A stretch of 64,000 nucleotides of DNA from Ashinkailepas kermadecensis. Lineage: Eukaryota > Arthropoda > Thecostraca > Neolepadidae. Every line of letters starts with the position of its first letter. Within the stretch, counting starts at the first letter, position 1. Shown piece after piece: positions 26,201 to 33,838 of the stretch. The DNA is taken from positions 122,001-186,000 of the forward strand of contig JAOTOM010004579.1 in the NCBI GenBank assembly GCA_034440615.1, read 5' to 3'. The translations under genes were made by a program, and so were the position numbers. Under the pieces are notes generated by a model, which saw nothing but the letters and a program-made list of their open reading frames with translations, did not search any database and was not told the DNA's origin.

Positions 26201-27142
26201 GTGAGATATTGGTGATGCTGTACGACCAAGGTAGTCGACGCGTCGTAAAGCCAATAGCCACCACCACCGTCTAATAGATTATCAATCTGCCAGTTCAGAC
26301 CCTGTATTAGATTGGCTTCAGACACGCTAAGAATATTTAATGAAATAATTACGTGACCCGAAGGGATGATGTTGGCTCCCTGAAAAAGGTGTTAAAGCAC
26401 AATTGCATTGTCGGTTGTTAACAATGACCTCTGTATTCATGCTTATGGCATTTCACTTTTTTTCTCGTGAAGCATCCCAACCCCCACTAAAAAAAAAAAG
26501 AATACAAGAAACGCAGCTCGTGGCAACCATTACATCATGGTGCGTTGCATTGCATTACATCTTCCTTTGGTTTTACCCCTCCCCCACCGAAAGTCAATAA
26601 ATCGCCAGGAGAAACCATCTGGTTCAGAACCCCTGCTGTAAGGACGCAAAGTTTTGGCGATCATATCTCACAATCGTGAGTCATATGGAACATAAATAAT
26701 AAGTGTTTCTCGATATCAATATTGAACTTGCGAAAAACATTGTAGCATTCCACATTCGACAAGCATTCGACGGAAATAAGTGTAGTGTTGTAGCCCACGA
26801 TTGGCGTGCATTCATATGATAAGGCCTAACGTGATGTGATTGTAGTTGATGAATCGTACAATGGCCTTGGTGTCTGCAAAATAGTCTGACCTAACTTTTT
26901 TAGCCCCATAGTCTCCTAACTTTTGTTCCTCGACATTTTGGCCGAACACCGTAGTAACTTAGTGTTTCCACCGATCACACATTTTTGTTTTGCAGATTAA
27001 CCGAAGACTTCTCCGGAAGTGGCTTGAACAGGAGTCATCAAGAGCGACTGTCGGACGACTGTGCCAAGTGTTGTGGGATGCGGAGGCGTACGATGCCCTG
27101 GATGCTTTGCACTCAGAAATGGCACATTCGCCGACGCTGTAA
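3556..27142 (+). CDS. dsRNA-binding and Death-domain protein, multi-exon gene (5' end not seen)
   Basis: This is the span of a spliced gene rebuilt by eye. Proposed exons are 3556-3798, 4777-4886, 6201-6279, 8839-9009, 11713-11803, 15001-15273, 15518-15556 (uncertain), 16927-17024 (start uncertain), 18503-18555, 22189-22364, 22648-22799 and 26996-27142. Junction phases, in order, are 0, 2, 0, 0, 1, 1, 1, 0, 2, 1, 0 and match on both sides. The product has dsRBD1, dsRBD2, a Ser/Pro linker, dsRBD3, a RHIM-like segment and a C-terminal Death domain, about 543 visible residues. The dsRBDs resemble maleless/DHX9 domains, but no DEAH helicase follows. Inferred role: cytoplasmic dsRNA sensor or adaptor that recruits Death-fold partners. 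The start codon and the first helix of dsRBD1 were not found; they may lie upstream of the window. The single-gene reading rests on phase agreement and domain completion across introns, not on transcripts. Confidence 0.72.
4777..4886 (+). CDS. Exon: dsRBD2 first helix and strand 1
   Basis: The exon starts after ttttttcag in phase 0 and ends at donor gtaaga in phase 2. The frame reads WIKVPRLPWQDSKSYLN, then ILLAKNHVKNPSYETDSSDG. SKSYLNILLAKN is a dsRBD first helix and PSYE is the typical start of strand 1; compare the NAKxxLN...Y of the second dsRBD in maleless. Two other open frames overlap it, but only this frame joins both neighbours in phase and completes a domain. Confidence 0.75.
6201..6279 (+). 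CDS. Exon: dsRBD2 strands 2-3
   Basis: A short exon follows the acceptor tctttgttccag (phase 2) and ends before donor gtatgt at 6280 (phase 0). It encodes GFRSRLTFTLPSGSVIVEKA then TAPAKA. These are two hydrophobic beta strands (RLTFTL, SVIVEKA) leading to the basic start of the last dsRBD helix, which continues in the exon at 8839. A longer frame around it (5995-6474) is open by chance and is mostly intron. Confidence 0.7.
6280..8650. other. Intron, no gene seen
   Basis: Intron between the dsRBD2 strand exon and its last-helix exon. It has a short GT run and a G run near 7030-7052. No domain is recognised in either strand. Confidence 0.4.
8650..8830. repeat. ~31-bp minisatellite abutting a splice acceptor
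   Basis: Units of the form GGGCTGGACGGCCGCTGACT plus GCTCGCGTCAC recur, clean copies at about 8755-8830 and diverged ones before. The array ends 8-10 bases before exon 8839-9009. Confidence 0.65.
8839..9009 (+). CDS. Exon: dsRBD2 last helix and linker
   Basis: The exon begins right after ctgttgcag (phase 0) and ends before gtgggt (phase 0), giving 57 residues. KAETGCATAAIAQLQAMHLV continues the preceding AKA to give a full dsRBD alpha2 helix, comparable to NKKxAxxSCALSLVRQL in maleless/DHX9. The rest (PDARVAVQADTPPPSVS onward) is a Pro/Ser linker. A ~31-bp minisatellite runs up to a few bases from the acceptor, so the branch point region lies inside tandem repeats. Confidence 0.75.
9281..9835. 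repeat. 20-bp period minisatellite
   Basis: Degenerate tandem copies with the consensus ACGAACGTCTACGGGCCCTT, about 27 units. The open frames at 9131-9583 and 9620-9868 with repeated Tyr-Gly-Pro-Leu patterns come from this array and are not called as genes. Confidence 0.75.
9952..10887. mobile_element. piggyBac-like non-autonomous element, copy 1
   Basis: It begins TTAA-CACGCGCACTGGAGG and ends CCTCCAGGGCGCGTG-TTAA, so inverted ends are flanked by TTAA as in the piggyBac superfamily. Length is about 0.93 kb. No transposase frame is present. The body holds several AGGTCA-like half sites (TCACCGAGGTCAAGTCAGG). A second copy lies at 29084-29984 in the same orientation. Confidence 0.7.
11713..11803 (+). 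CDS. Exon: interdomain linker
   Basis: The exon is bounded by gctatttcag (phase 0) and a consensus donor ggtaagcc at 11804 (phase 1). It encodes WRKNSMRSAEVPAVDCASGL then SSFMTALELTG. No domain is recognised. It is included because both splice sites are strong and both phases match the neighbouring exons. Confidence 0.6.
11804..14162. other. Intron, mostly unrecognised
   Basis: No coding domain is seen. Around 12430-12640 there is a segment with gaccttgac/gaggtcaag half sites and a C run near GAGACGGCGCGGGTTAA, reminiscent of the TTAA elements, but no clear partner end was found. The foldback MITE at 13781-14061 lies here. Confidence 0.4.
13781..14061. mobile_element. Foldback MITE, copy 1
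   Basis: The left arm (TTCTGGGATGACC, ATGAGCTTTCG, CGTCGTCAGATGG, GAGAAGACAAT) is repeated inverted on the right (ATTGTCTTCTC, CATCTGACGACGG, CGAAAGCTCAT, GGTCATCC). The two arms of about 120-130 bp would form a long hairpin. No coding capacity. Confidence 0.75.
14163..14234. repeat. (AT)n microsatellite
   Basis: About 35 uninterrupted TA dinucleotides in the intron before exon 15001-15273. Confidence 0.95.
14286..14683. mobile_element. hAT-like MITE with 8-bp target duplication
   Basis: It begins CAGTAGCGCAACGGGG and ends CCTGGTTGCGCCACTG, imperfect inverted ends. The flanks carry an 8-bp direct repeat AAGCCTAC (14278-14285 and 14684-14691), the duplication length of hAT elements. The interior is GC-rich with repeated ggggcccgc/gcgggcccc palindromes. 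Length is 398 bp, no transposase. Confidence 0.8.
15001..15273 (+). CDS. Exon: Ser/Ala/Thr-rich linker with beta-prone motif
   Basis: The longest visible exon (273 nt) starts after tggcattgcag in phase 1 and ends before gtgagt in phase 1. It begins RVTSGLETILRSASASARPS and is rich in Ser, Ala, Thr and Pro, as expected for a disordered linker. In the middle is a beta-prone run, NVVVYNYGSQHIHLPSHL, followed by GNM. This run has a loose likeness to RHIM amyloid motifs and is discussed as a finding. The rest (ERPPSAVSRERTPAALG) looks like a phosphorylatable linker. Confidence 0.65.
15372..15394. repeat. (TG)n microsatellite
   Basis: A short run of TG dinucleotides in the intron between 15273 and 15518. 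Confidence 0.8.
15518..15556 (+). CDS. Possible small exon: dsRBD3 first helix
   Basis: An acceptor with a good polypyrimidine tract (ttctttttccccag) precedes this segment. Entered in phase 1 from the previous exon it reads SLISHFAHARGKL, a good dsRBD first helix. To keep phase 1 to the next exon the donor must be gttggg at 15557, which is weak. A better-looking donor, gtgaat at 15567, would leave phase 2 and not match any acceptor seen near 16927. The previous exon could also splice directly to 16927 in phase 1, skipping this one. Confidence 0.35.
15876..16030. repeat. Degenerate CATCTTCATACATC-type repeat
   Basis: Short units such as CCACATCTTCATACATC and CACCATGCATCTTACC recur imperfectly. 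The plus-strand frame through it has no domain and is taken as repeat-derived. Confidence 0.4.
16671..16830 (+). mobile_element. tRNA-derived SINE, subfamily A
   Basis: A full copy in the intron upstream of the dsRBD3 exon, about 100 bp before it. Box A GTGGTCTAGGGG and box B GGTTCGAGTCT are intact. It ends AATAACCAACC. Confidence 0.85.
16927..17024 (+). CDS. Exon: dsRBD3 strands and start of last helix
   Basis: The exon reads AVHEGGELVLDIKVGRVTSI then LTAPEEKRKHEA, ending before donor gtgagg in phase 0. The strands ELVLDIKV and VTSILTA and the basic EEKRKHEA helix start fit a dsRBD. It is completed by AAKRAQMQSVHKL in the next exon. The start is uncertain: acceptors at 16860, 16926 and 16941 all give phase 1, and none has a strong pyrimidine tract. 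Confidence 0.55.
17397..17445 (+). mobile_element. LINE 3'-tail fragment
   Basis: GTGCAATGTAACCCACTGG then CGCACCCTAAAACCCCAATA and an AATC tail. The same tail is found on the minus strand at 50758-50819, where LINE coding sequence is still attached. Confidence 0.6.
17473..17630 (+). mobile_element. tRNA-derived SINE, subfamily A
   Basis: A full copy in the intron after the dsRBD3 strand exon, same orientation as the gene. It follows directly on a LINE 3' tail (17397-17445). Confidence 0.85.
17690..17790. repeat. Degenerate CACATCACAGA repeat
   Basis: Units like GACATCACAGACACATTC and TCACATCACAGATACAC recur imperfectly in the intron. No gene here. Confidence 0.45.
18503..18555 (+). CDS. 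Exon: dsRBD3 last helix
   Basis: The exon starts after catgtctttgcag in phase 0. AAKRAQMQSVHKLPVAA completes the third dsRBD helix begun with KRKHEA. The 3' end is uncertain: gt at 18556 and gt at 18568 both give the phase 2 needed by the exon at 22189, and neither is a strong donor. The frame meets a stop at 18632, so the exon must end before it. Confidence 0.6.
18695..18965. repeat. 45-bp minisatellite, open on both strands
   Basis: About six copies of a 45-bp unit (CACTGACAGGATGAATACTA, then CCGTGCCTCTTGCAAGGTGCAGCC with small changes). Being a multiple of three it keeps a plus frame (TDRMNTIRASCKVQP repeated) and a minus frame open. It lies in an intron and no splice signals or domain support coding use. 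Confidence 0.8.
19229..19275. repeat. (CAT)n microsatellite
   Basis: About 15 CAT triplets with few interruptions. It is followed at 19293-19337 by a LINE-like tail (GGCGTCGACACACCGTAAG, AATAAGTAACTAAC). Confidence 0.85.
20042..20205 (-). mobile_element. tRNA-derived SINE, subfamily B (different head, same body)
   Basis: On the minus strand it begins GCCTCGGTAGCTCAGTCGG with box B GGTTCGAATC, a different tRNA-like head from subfamily A. The rest (GTGAGTGATTGGCGGCAC, TATGGTCGAGCAGTCGAAGG, CGTCGTAAAAGAACC) can be aligned with the subfamily A body. The T stem does not pair well, so it is not a functional tRNA gene. Confidence 0.75.
20330..21130. repeat. Irregular minisatellite, GAGGCCCC(A)AGA type
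   Basis: Units around gaggccccaagacg, agaaaatgaga and ggaggcccc recur every 25-35 bp with much variation. The same unit type fills the core of the element at 33840-39503. Open frames here are repeat-derived. Confidence 0.6.
22189..22364 (+). CDS. Exon: RHIM-like segment before the Death domain
   Basis: The exon is bounded by tatatattgcag (phase 2) and donor ggtgagct (phase 1). It begins KYRLQLTLTGDHLHSFHE and includes PLISVGPVQISQTGG then SNVAWYLIEIE. The VQIS tetrad (22292-22303) sits between hydrophobic stretches and is followed by Asn. This resembles the (V/I)Q(I/V/L)G core of RHIM motifs, with Ser for Gly and a longer spacing to the Asn. The position just N-terminal to a Death domain matches RIPK1 and insect Imd. 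The likeness is by eye only. Confidence 0.6.
22648..22799 (+). CDS. Exon: Death domain, helices 1-3
   Basis: The exon starts after acattttccag in phase 1 and ends before consensus donor gtgagt in phase 0. It reads LAVDGRVITDRVILHVGRQL, then GNLRKTVALDLGLTEADVQ and NCAHGENDPYE. The pattern hxxhxxxLGxxxKxxAxxLGLxxxDhxxxxxxxxxD is the hallmark of Death domains (UNC5, ankyrin, FADD, Imd). In most family members a Trp stands where this protein has Leu-Arg (GNxW becomes GNLR). Confidence 0.75.
23941..24780 (+). pseudogene. Possible LINE reverse transcriptase remnant
   Basis: LWESITLPSVLYGANTM, then RLDAIQNNIG resembles the segment after the RT palm in several LINEs (W..I.LP.LLYG......L..IQ). Frames downstream (PNMLAEAANNYQVAMKML, MKKKEYIKDRTSK) could be more of it. 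Stops and frame changes are frequent. The match is short and seen by eye only. Confidence 0.35.
25710..25872 (-). mobile_element. tRNA-derived SINE, subfamily A, with target duplication
   Basis: A minus-strand copy in the last intron. A 10-bp direct repeat, GATTAAGTTG, is seen at 25703-25712 and again at 25878-25887, overlapping the tail on the left. This fits a target-site duplication from LINE-driven insertion. Confidence 0.85.
26108..26268 (+). mobile_element. tRNA-derived SINE, old diverged copy
   Basis: The same order of head, body and tail can be followed (GAGTGGTCTA, GGGTTCGTGTC, TCGCTACTCTTCGCCCACG, GTCGACGCGTCGTAAAGCC), but with many substitutions. Box B is damaged (GGTTCGTGTC), so this is an inactive older copy. 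Confidence 0.75.
26996..27142 (+). CDS. Terminal exon: Death domain, helices 4-6, stop
   Basis: The exon follows atttttgttttgcag in phase 0 and ends at TAA (27140-27142). It encodes 48 residues: INRRLLRKWLEQESSRATVG then RLCQVLWDAEAYDALDAL and a short tail. LLRKWLEQ...ATVGRLCQVL is the typical second half of a Death domain (LLxxWxxxxGxxATxxxLxxxL). It is separated from the first half by a 4.2-kb intron carrying SINEs. Together the two exons form a complete domain at the extreme C terminus. I did not find a clear AATAAA just downstream. Confidence 0.75.
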   Translation: MNRRLLRKWLEQESSRATVGRLCQVLWDAEAYDALDALHSEMAHSPTL

Positions 27143-29083
27143 CTCGTCGGCTGCAAATGCCCTGGCCCGCTATTGATACAAGTGCTTAGTCCACCATCAA
27201 CAATAAGCTGGTTGCGCTTCCTTGCCAGACTAGATGTTGGGCGCCATATGACCTATGCAGCCGGTGCTGAGCTAAGCTACAATCACTAGCTAACCAGACG
27301 ACGAGATGCTCGTGTGCACTTGCTTCCGTATATCAGTGCTCTAATGGTGTTCACCTTCTCGGGACCAATACGTCGGTGCAGACGTCCGTGTAAGACGAAT
27401 TTGCACCCCCACACGCAATTTGTCTTGCGCGCGATATATAATGCCTGCGCAAGCAATAATCATGCTTACCCAGCTGGTGGAAACGGAGGGTCCATATCAC
27501 AAGTATCCCAGCTCACAAGTTCCCCGCCTCATAAATTATAAAGCTGCAAGATGATCTTTAAAATTTACGGGGGCAGGGTGGGCTTACAAGTACCCCAGCT
27601 CACAAGTACCACATTTGATGTGCTAAAAATGGTTCTGAATTATACCGCTAGAAGACACCGTAAACGCCAAACTGTACCAAAGCTTACCTGCGTACCGACA
27701 GATGGTAGTAGCATACGGTTCTGGTATTGCTCTGAATAGGCAAGTTATCTGGCAACTTTTGGCGCTTATGAAGCCAAAACTGGCATATTTTAGCACTTAT
27801 GAAACGGGGCACTTGTGAGCTGGGGAACTTATGAATGCCTCCCGAAACGGGAAGTTACGCCCAGGCCCGTGTCACACGCCGCCAGTGGTGACCGCTCACG
27901 CATGGAATGAACACAGCCGCTGCCGCCGCAGGATTATAATGGTACAACTCCCCACCATCACTAATCCTATTCGGGCAAAAGGATATTTTGGCAACGGAGT
28001 ATGATATTATTACTTCCCCTCTTTGATTACCGATTCGGAGAGGCGTTGTGCCTGATCACGGCTCCGGTGTGCCCCGTGTTTTGTGAATCATGTGAAGCTG
28101 ACATTGTCATTCTACCACTGGGATTAACGGTGTTGCGATTGGCATGGTGATGTAAGCGAGTACTGCCTCCTGGCTGTAATAGGCTAGTTGGTGTATTGTG
28201 ACCGTTAGGACCTTTTGGATGTGCTTGTAAATATATGTAGATGATTTTGAATGCACCAAGGCATGGCAAACGTTGGATATTGGGTTTTATTCAGCTGCCA
28301 ATATATTCTAGTTGGAGTTGTTTATAACCATATGTGATCAATTGCGCTTTTGTCTCCTCAGAAAGCATGATAGGATCAACAACAACTGCTATTCGTACAA
28401 AAGTATCGGGGCTTAAGATCACTGTAGTGGTGCTGAACACGCTCGCCCTGGTGTCTAGTCACAAGAAGTGATGGAAGACAATCAATTATCGTCCATCGAT
28501 ATTCATTGGAGCTTGAAAAAAGATACCACGGATCTAAAAAAGATACTGAGTTCCATACATTTCACGATCGTCTTCACGGCTCACAATAAGAAAATTATTC
28601 TGCTTGAAGTTTCCAGAATGTCCATTTGAGATTCTCCCCAAAGTATCTTTGTAAAATGTGCCATTTTGTCAGTTTTCACCTGCCATCCTTTTACAGATCC
28701 CATGGATGATTGGCTATTGAATGTAGCACGTTTTGGACTGAATGAATGCACAAAATATAGTTATGAAGTATGCTTGAAGGAAATTAACCCGAACCTCACG
28801 AGGTGAGTTAGGAGAGTGGATTATTCCCCTCGACTTTGTCACGCTAGCCCCGAAACCACGTAGGCTAGGATCTGGAAATTGTCTTGTCAAATATTGTTCC
28901 ATCACGTATATTTTCATACCGAAAACTATTTTGGTCATGTCAGGTAACCGAGATGCAAGGCCATTTCTGAAACCGTGTTCGGAAAAAAATCGGTTATTTT
29001 CTGATATTCGTGTGTCCTATGGATGCATATCTAAAATCGTGAACCATATATAGCATTGTTGAAGTGCGGGATGTGATTGCCAC
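27143..29083. other. Intergenic stretch, no gene seen
   Basis: The 3' UTR of the Death-domain gene should start here, but no convincing poly(A) signal was found close by. An imperfect repeat of tcacaagtaccccagctcacaagt type lies at about 27495-27615. No domain in any frame. Confidence 0.4.
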
Positions 29084-29984
29084 TTAACACGCGCACTGGA
29101 GGGGGGGGGGCAAAATCGGCCCACCCCTCCGGTTTTTCGTACTTAGCTGCAGATTTTACCGGTCGATATACACGATTCCTGCGTACCGGCTTAGAAATGA
29201 CAGGTACGTCGTATAAAGCAAGACAAATGGAAATCGGTCGAAACAAATTTGAAGTTTAAGTATAAAAAAAAATCCTGGCGCCAGACCACTAAAATCGGCA
29301 CTGATGCTCTTCCCGTATATTCGCAAAAGGGAAGTGTTCTTGGCAACACTAGCGACTTGTTTGATGTATATTGATATGCTATATAGTTTTAAAGTCATGT
29401 TAGATCACCGAGGTCAAGTCAGGCCAAGTTCAGGACAGGTTAATGGAACCAAACTTGATCAACTGGAATGTTGTCAAATGCACTACTGTTTGTCATTTGT
29501 ACTGTTTGTTATTGCGTTTCCATACTTTATTCATGTACTTCACTCCTTTCTTCGCGAAGCCGATTGCGCCGAGCTGCCCGACGGAGCAGTCGGGCGGGCG
29601 GCCCGGTTCCGGAAACTGGAACAGGTAACTGACCTGATAACATGCTGCTATATAGGTGACCTGAGGTCAAATGTCGGGTCTAGCATCCGTATTGCATCAT
29701 TAGTAATGTCCAAAACATCATTGGTGCCAATTTTGGAGCATTTAAACACAATCATAGCGATCCATAACATTGACAAGCTAAGCCACGCAAAACGGGAATT
29801 TTTGACAAATGTGACATTATTTGACCTTGAAGATATTGACCTAAGGTCATGAAATTTGCACACAATAGAGTTCGCTACCGTACCCATCCACCCGTCGAAT
29901 TTCGTTCCTCCAGCTTTAATAGGAGCCGAGATCTTAGGGGGGGGGCGGAATCCGCCCCCCCCCCCCCTCCAGTGCGCGTGTTAA
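29084..29984. mobile_element. piggyBac-like non-autonomous element, copy 2
   Basis: TTAA-CACGCGCACTGGAGGGG at the left and CCCCTCCAGTGCGCGTG-TTAA at the right give perfect TTAA flanks and inverted ends of about 17 bp. The body matches copy 1 (9952-10887) along its length, with small indels. About 0.9 kb, no transposase. Confidence 0.8.
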
Positions 29985-30658
29985 TCCATGAATTTCGAAT
30001 CGGTGACCTGCTTAAGGTTAAAGGAAGGCAATATTTAATAGGTTTAGGCGAGGGTTAATTGACTTATGTGGCCACTGCTCATTACCCTGACGGTTGGGCC
30101 ATTCCGTCCATCTTTTTACCTGGATTATTTTTAGGTCTGACATAACTTTGCATTAGTAGGCCCCCTTATTTCGTTATACTGATGTTAAGACGCATTTCAG
30201 GCAATTGGCTACGTGACGACAAAATACCAACACCAGTCTGAACTGCATTGTTATTTAATTATGGCCTGGCATGAGCACTGATGATTTGAACAGTAGTTCG
30301 TCTTCTATTTTACATCTATTCTTGCTTTGGGCTACACATGCCAAAGTTAATGATGAAGTGGTCGTTCTGTGCTCTCTGGTGGGCTGGTCAGCCAGCGTTG
30401 CATCTGTTGTAAGCCGAAGACGTCGCCAGACTTTCTCCATTGGCAAAGCATTGGAAGAGGCTGTGACGTCGTACAGCCGTGATAGCTTCCCAGCAGCGTG
30501 TAGCTGATCCTGAAAGCCCTGCAGTGAACGTCAAACGAATTCGAAGGAGTCTGTTCTATGTGAAATCGGTACGCGCCCTATAACCATCAATACATGGCGC
30601 TCACTCTGTGTCCTAACGAACGTGATAGTCCGCACCGTCAGAACTACGCAGCCCAGTG
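29985..30658. other. Intergenic, downstream of the cuticle gene
   Basis: No gene seen. The 3' UTR of the minus-strand cuticle gene must lie here; no clear poly(A) signal was picked out. Confidence 0.35.
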
Positions 30659-31354
30659 TCAGTAGCTGTAGTTGTATATGTAGGGCGTCCCGGAGCGCTG
30701 GTACGGCGGGATGGCCATGATGCTGGGCACGGCACGATCAGCGGCCACCACTGCACCCGAATACGAGTTGACCAGGCTCGGGAACGCGCTGCCGGTCGCC
30801 AGGAATGCCTGGGGATCAGCGTAGTTGGCAACGGACGCATACGGGCCGAGGCCCGGCGGCGTGACGGTGCCGGCGTAGACTGGGCCGGGCGCGTACTGGG
30901 CTGTCGCCACGGGCGCCGGCACACCGGTGTAGGCAGCTGGAGGTGCGTAACGCGCGTCCGGCCCGGTGTAGCGTAGCACCGGCACACTGGGCCCCTCCTG
31001 CCGGACGACTTGCTGGTGGGAGACGGCCGTGGGCACCGTGCTGCGCACCGCAGCCGCGCCGGCCGCCGCCGCCGCCGGCCCCAACAACGGCCGTCTCTGC
31101 ACGCTCGCCCGGAAGCCGTGCGCGTCGTCGGCGGTGTAGGTGACGACGCGCTCGGTGCCGTCGGCGTCGACGAGCCGGTACTGGCCGCGCACGACGTCGC
31201 CGTCCCGGCTCTCCACGTGTGACTTGTGGTCGCCCGAGTATGGGTCGGACACGCCGTAGCTGAAGCTGTAGCGGGGGTGCGGGTCGACGTAGTCGACCAC
31301 GTGGCCGGCCAGGACGCAGCCGGCGGCCGCCGACAGCACCAGCACCGCGCACAC
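30659..31354 (-). CDS. Cuticular protein, RR-2 type, exon 2 to stop
   Basis: The frame encodes a structural protein of the exoskeleton. After the end of a signal peptide (VCAVLVLSAAAGCVLAG) comes HVVDYVDPHPRYSFSYGVSD, then GDHKSHVESRDGDVVRGQY, LVDADGTERVVTYTADDAHG and F, the RR-2 form of the Rebers-Riddiford chitin-binding domain with its conserved aromatic residues. The C-terminal half is rich in Ala, Pro, Tyr and Val, with a YIYNYSY end before TGA (30659-30661). The open frame has no ATG at its start. A minus-strand acceptor cttccag ends at 31355, so this is exon 2, with a short first exon upstream, the usual layout of RR genes. GC content is far above the flanks. Frames on the other strand are shadows. 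Confidence 0.85.
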   Translation of the reverse strand: MCAVLVLSAAAGCVLAGHVVDYVDPHPRYSFSYGVSDPYSGDHKSHVESRDGDVVRGQYRLVDADGTERVVTYTADDAHGFRASVQRRPLLGPAAAAAGAAAVRSTVPTAVSHQQVVRQEGPSVPVLRYTGPDARYAPPAAYTGVPAPVATAQYAPGPVYAGTVTPPGLGPYASVANYADPQAFLATGSAFPSLVNSYSGAVVAADRAVPSIMAIPPYQRSGTPYIYNYSY

Positions 31355-31379
31355 CTGGAAGCCACGGCGCCGCACGTCA

Positions 31380-33838
31380 CATCACGTCACGACCGGTCCG
31401 CTGACGGCCATAGGCCGACTCATACATATATGCAGCAAGCGGTGTCACAAGGGCTATGGACGTGGCTACATTTATGCCTAACATTTCTTAGACTCGGCAA
31501 GGAAGATTTCTAACCCATAATCCGGGGAGTATTTTTCGGATTCAGCATCGGGAGCGATGCGATTTGTTCGCACTTCGGGAGTTTATGGAAGCCGATGTGC
31601 TCTACAGCCCAAATAATTGATATATTTTTGTTTGTTAATATGTAAGATTAACGCGCTGCCCGGTTCGCTTCGCTCCCATGTAGCTTGCTCCTGTGGACGG
31701 CTGCCGTACGCTCGGCATGACCATTTCGCGTCTGCGGCGCGGGCGCTTATGCATTAGAAAAGTATAGCACGAGATACGTTTAGCCACAAAACAACCCTCG
31801 AAATCTTTTAATTTAATTCTGATTGAGCTTACAGGAGTTTCGACTTGCCTCGAGCAAGTACGTATGCAACATTTCGTCAAAACTGAACTGGTAGTTATCG
31901 CGTTTACAAGCATATACATTTTACAACCCTCTTTACCTGTATACCCGCATACCCTGCGGGTCTTGAACATCCTCTCCACAGCCGTGTCGGTCACTGTTCC
32001 CAAAGATGAGATCGGTTCGGTCACTACACATTCTTCGGACGCCACCACCGCTCTCTAGAACCTGATCTGCTTCACGCGCAAATTGCTACCTCTCGTGCTT
32101 GTTTTCTTTGCCGATACATTGCACGTGTGATTGCACGACTCTACACAATGGCCTTGCACTGGAAATCATGATTTGTTTAATTGCATAGCCCGGTCCCGTT
32201 ACCCAGCCTATTGTACAATCGCGTTCCCCATCCCGTTTCCTGGTCCTGCTCCCTGGTTCCGTTCCCCGGTCGGTCACAGCGTGGTCACGTTCACCAATTT
32301 CGCTCACCCTGTTACGCTGTCAATATCTGCTGCCTGCTTCGGCTCCCTGTCTCTATAGCACAGCGTTTTTATTCGTTTATTTCGATTTTTTTAACATGAC
32401 AATACGGCATGCAAGGCATTGCGTGCGCGTGCCGAATTATCAACCACTCAACCGTTCAACCGCAAACACTACGCTATGCTATGCAAACACTGCTATGATG
32501 AGTGGTGAGGTCCCGAATGCAGTTTCAACAGAAGTAGTGTCAAAAGTGGAAGAGTAGAGATCAGGATTTGTCTATCATCAATTGTTTTACCCACATAAAT
32601 TGATGTGCGTCACCTACGCCATATTTGCGGCGAGACGCTAAGAGATTGTAACCATGAAAAGACAAACATTTTCAAAACCGTTTTTAAACCATGTCCAATA
32701 TATGCAAATATTTGACCAATCAATTCCAAAATGAAGAAAGAAATTTTAAAGGAAGTTTATTCAGTTTGTTCTTAGTTGAACACACATGAAGCTTAATATT
32801 GAAGTCACTTTATGCAGGCGTGTAGCTTTGTATGCTTTTGTGAGGGCACTTGCCCCCCCCCTCTCCCCTCCAATATTGGCTGTGCCACCAATAATTTCAA
32901 ATTCAACATGGGACCCTATGTGGTATGCTCCCCTCAATCCATTTGGGCCCACCCATTGCCTTCATGTATCGTCCCGTAACACCCCCACCAATAATGTTCT
33001 GAAGCCTACGCCCACGATTGTATGAGTGCGAAAGATGTACGGGGTAATAACTGACACTGATGTAACATCAGTTGATCTTATGAAAGCCTTGACCATCATC
33101 ACATACTTTTATCTGTAGGGAATCTGTACTGCATTCTATACCTGTATTCAAACAACTCTATTCATGTTCCACATACAGCAAGGGAAGATACACCACTTAA
33201 TGCCGTGCTACTTAATTAAAACATCATAAACATGAAGCGCCGAAATTAATGTTCTGTCCACCAATTTTGATTTTCCGTACGAATGAATTTTGAGCGTGAT
33301 TCTTGAAAATAATTGTTCGCTAAATGATTGGCTGCTTTGGCGGTGACCTTTCGCGGGTTGACTCGCCATTGTGAGCACTGCGCACTTAACTGCATGGCAA
33401 CGCCTGGAAATGGAGGCCTTGAGTTTGTATTTTCTACAATCTAGATTATAAGTTTAAAGAGCTTTTAATGGGGAATATGGCGCACATTTTTCAATGAGCT
33501 ATCACTATCGAATCACCTCCTATCACCTCTGCCCCCCCTCCCCGGTTCCTGCGCCCATGGAAATAGCCGCGGTATCATTGTTGCATATTCGCATCAGGCG
33601 AGGTTCATCTCCATACGATGCAGAGTATAGCTCCGGGGCGCTAATAGATTAATCACTATAGCATATGAATATCTGGCTATGGGGGACATGGGACGCGCTT
33701 CCATTATAAACATTATATGTTAACAGCTAGTGCACCGCCACTGTCACTAATGGTACAATTACCCCACCATTATTCTGGTATTTTAGCATTAAATTGGACA
33801 TTGCATGGAAAGAACTAATGCCTGCAGTACCCTACAAT
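31380..33838. other. Intergenic, upstream of the cuticle gene
   Basis: The first exon and promoter of the cuticle gene should be here; I could not identify them. Around 32814-33015 there is a stretch with a C run and ends (CAGGCGTGTAGC, CCTACGCCCACG) resembling small hAT-like MITEs, but without proof. No other gene seen. Confidence 0.35.

Larger units (their letters stand above)
22800..26995. other. Last intron of the dsRBD-Death gene
   Basis: A 4.2-kb intron splitting the Death domain. It holds a possible LINE remnant (23941-24780), two SINEs (25710-25872 and 26108-26268) and AT-rich sequence without a recognised gene. Confidence 0.55.

Noticed and set aside
30613..31380. Other long frames over the cuticle gene (255 and 178 residues)
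   Set aside because: Arg/Pro/Ala-rich shadow frames of the GC-rich cuticle exon, without domain.
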